The notes beneath the pieces are model-generated. The model saw only the letters and a list, made by a program, of their open reading frames with translations. It did not search any database and was not told the origin of the DNA. The position numbers and the translations under genes are program-made. Of a stretch of DNA of 64,000 nucleotides, positions 63,119 to 64,000 are shown one piece after another; position 1 is the stretch's first letter, and the number at the start of each line of letters is the position of its first letter. The stretch lies in contig NZ_CP030034.1 in the NCBI RefSeq assembly GCF_006874625.1, positions 3,410,001 through 3,474,000 of the forward strand. Direction: 5' to 3'. The DNA comes from Bdellovibrio sp. NC01. Its GTDB lineage: Bacteria > Bdellovibrionota > Bdellovibrionia > Bdellovibrionales > Bdellovibrionaceae.

Positions 63119-63225
63119 ATAGGACCAATTATGTAGTGATACAGCTATGCTTGGGTAGATAGCTCTTGAATATTTCTGGGAATCTAACAAAAATTAAGTC
63201 TATCGTCCGTGTTTAAGGAGGACGT

Positions 63226-63996
63226 TTGCTTCCGCTGATTCACGTCACTTCCGGCGTTTCAATTCCGAGCTATTACCTTGTCCTCAGTGTTGTGGTCATG
63301 GCTTGTCTTTTTTGGATTACTCATCGAGCGAAGAAGTACAATTTATCTCACGCGATCACGCTCGACTTAAGTCTGATAATTATGGTTTCCGGCTTCATCG
63401 GCGCGCGCCTTATGCACGTGTTTTACGAGAACCTGACGTACTACCAAGAAGACTACATGCGCATCTTGTACTTCTGGGATGGCGGCTTCGTTTACTTCGG
63501 TGGCGCGATCTTAGCGGCCGCTTTATGCGTGTTGTTTCTTGAAATCAAAGCTCCGAAAGATACTGAAAGGTATTTGGATTTATTTGCACCCGTCACAGCA
63601 TTTGCTTACGGCTTTGGTCGCTTAGGTTGTTTGCTTGCGGGCTGTTGTTACGGAAAATATTGCGAGCTTCCTTGGGCCATCAGTGGTCGTCACCCGACCC
63701 AAGTATATGCCTTCTTGTGGGAAATGGGTGTCGTCTGCATTTTGATGGGTGTTGAGTCTATTGGTGCGAATCATCGTCGCCCGAAATCTTTGGGCGATGC
63801 CGGATCTGTTTTTTATTTATGGATGATCCTTCACGGCATCGGCAGACTTTTGATGGAGGCCTTCCGTGAAGATTTCCGCGGACCTTCATTGGGCATTTCT
63901 ATTTCAAGCTGGATTAGTATTGCGCTGATCGCTTTAGGCTTGCTGCTATTGTTGCGCCGGAAGCCAACACGTCGGGGCATGGCATTGTTGTCCTAG
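63226..63996 (+). CDS. lgt: prolipoprotein diacylglyceryl transferase
   Basis: A 256-residue membrane enzyme that transfers diacylglycerol to the Cys of prolipoproteins, the first step of lipoprotein maturation. Family features: VSGFIGARLMHVFYE, the invariant GRLGCLLAGCCYGKYCELPW, and HPTQVYAFLWE. The start is TTG with GGAGG six bases upstream. It ends at 63996, just before the window edge. It works ahead of lspA and serves the many lipoproteins seen here. Confidence 0.95.
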   Translation: MLPLIHVTSGVSIPSYYLVLSVVVMACLFWITHRAKKYNLSHAITLDLSLIIMVSGFIGARLMHVFYENLTYYQEDYMRILYFWDGGFVYFGGAILAAALCVLFLEIKAPKDTERYLDLFAPVTAFAYGFGRLGCLLAGCCYGKYCELPWAISGRHPTQVYAFLWEMGVVCILMGVESIGANHRRPKSLGDAGSVFYLWMILHGIGRLLMEAFREDFRGPSLGISISSWISIALIALGLLLLLRRKPTRRGMALLS

Positions 63997-64000
63997 TTGG

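Noticed and set aside
1-64000. tRNA, rRNA, CRISPR arrays, insertion sequences, prophage genes
   Set aside because: I looked for cloverleaf arms, regular spacer repeats, transposase or integrase motifs and terminal inverted repeats and saw none. A dedicated search was not possible.

Overview
The window looks like chromosomal DNA of a Bdellovibrio-type predatory bacterium (Bdellovibrionota). I base this on gene content and protein style: one unbroken fliL-to-fliA flagellar operon with delta-proteobacterial-type FlhF/FlhG/FliA, many small secreted proteins and lipoproteins, Lys/Ala-rich extensions on housekeeping proteins, and moderate GC judged by eye. This comes from memory of such genomes; no search was run. 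I see no tRNA, rRNA, CRISPR array, insertion sequence or prophage, and the region reads as ordinary core and secretome DNA.

Layout. 1-8 kb: a partial gene, a DUF1266-like protein, a membrane-anchored protein, aspS, a PHA-system-like protein next to an rpoH-type sigma factor, two small secreted proteins and a CoA-hydrolase/transferase. 8-18.8 kb (minus strand): fliL-M-N-O-P-Q-R-flhB-A-F-G-fliA, tightly packed and preceded by a sigma-54-type promoter. 19-25 kb: a small gene with a structured leader, a divergent lysR/yceI pair, an SDR enzyme, a phospholipid-type operon (54-aa membrane peptide, variant CDP-alcohol phosphatidyltransferase, CDP-DAG synthase, SMR-like protein) and an inositol-monophosphatase-family enzyme. 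25-49 kb: secreted and envelope proteins (SPOR protein, beta-barrels, HExxH lipoprotein, papain-like protease, a Tat/DUF1501-type operon, porin-like protein), mixed with uvrD/pcrA, kamA, a GroES-domain protein with a histone-H1-like tail, a class A PBP, a ferredoxin and an MBL hydrolase.

49.4-54.4 kb holds the most interesting locus. A sigma-54-type promoter precedes a radical SAM/SPASM peptide maturase. One base after its stop codon comes a 34-codon gene for a Lys-rich peptide ending in a Cys/Pro/Gly segment. A CHASE2 histidine kinase and an NtrC-type sigma-54 activator follow. This has the form of a ribosomally made, modified peptide whose production may be controlled by its own two-component system.

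54.4-64 kb: small secreted and Pro-rich proteins, lspA, a RegB/RegA-like redox two-component pair divergent from a metal-type ABC transporter operon with its own outer-membrane protein, a cNMP-binding/HATPase gene split by a one-base shift at an A8 tract, and lgt. Both lipoprotein maturation enzymes, lspA and lgt, therefore lie in the window.
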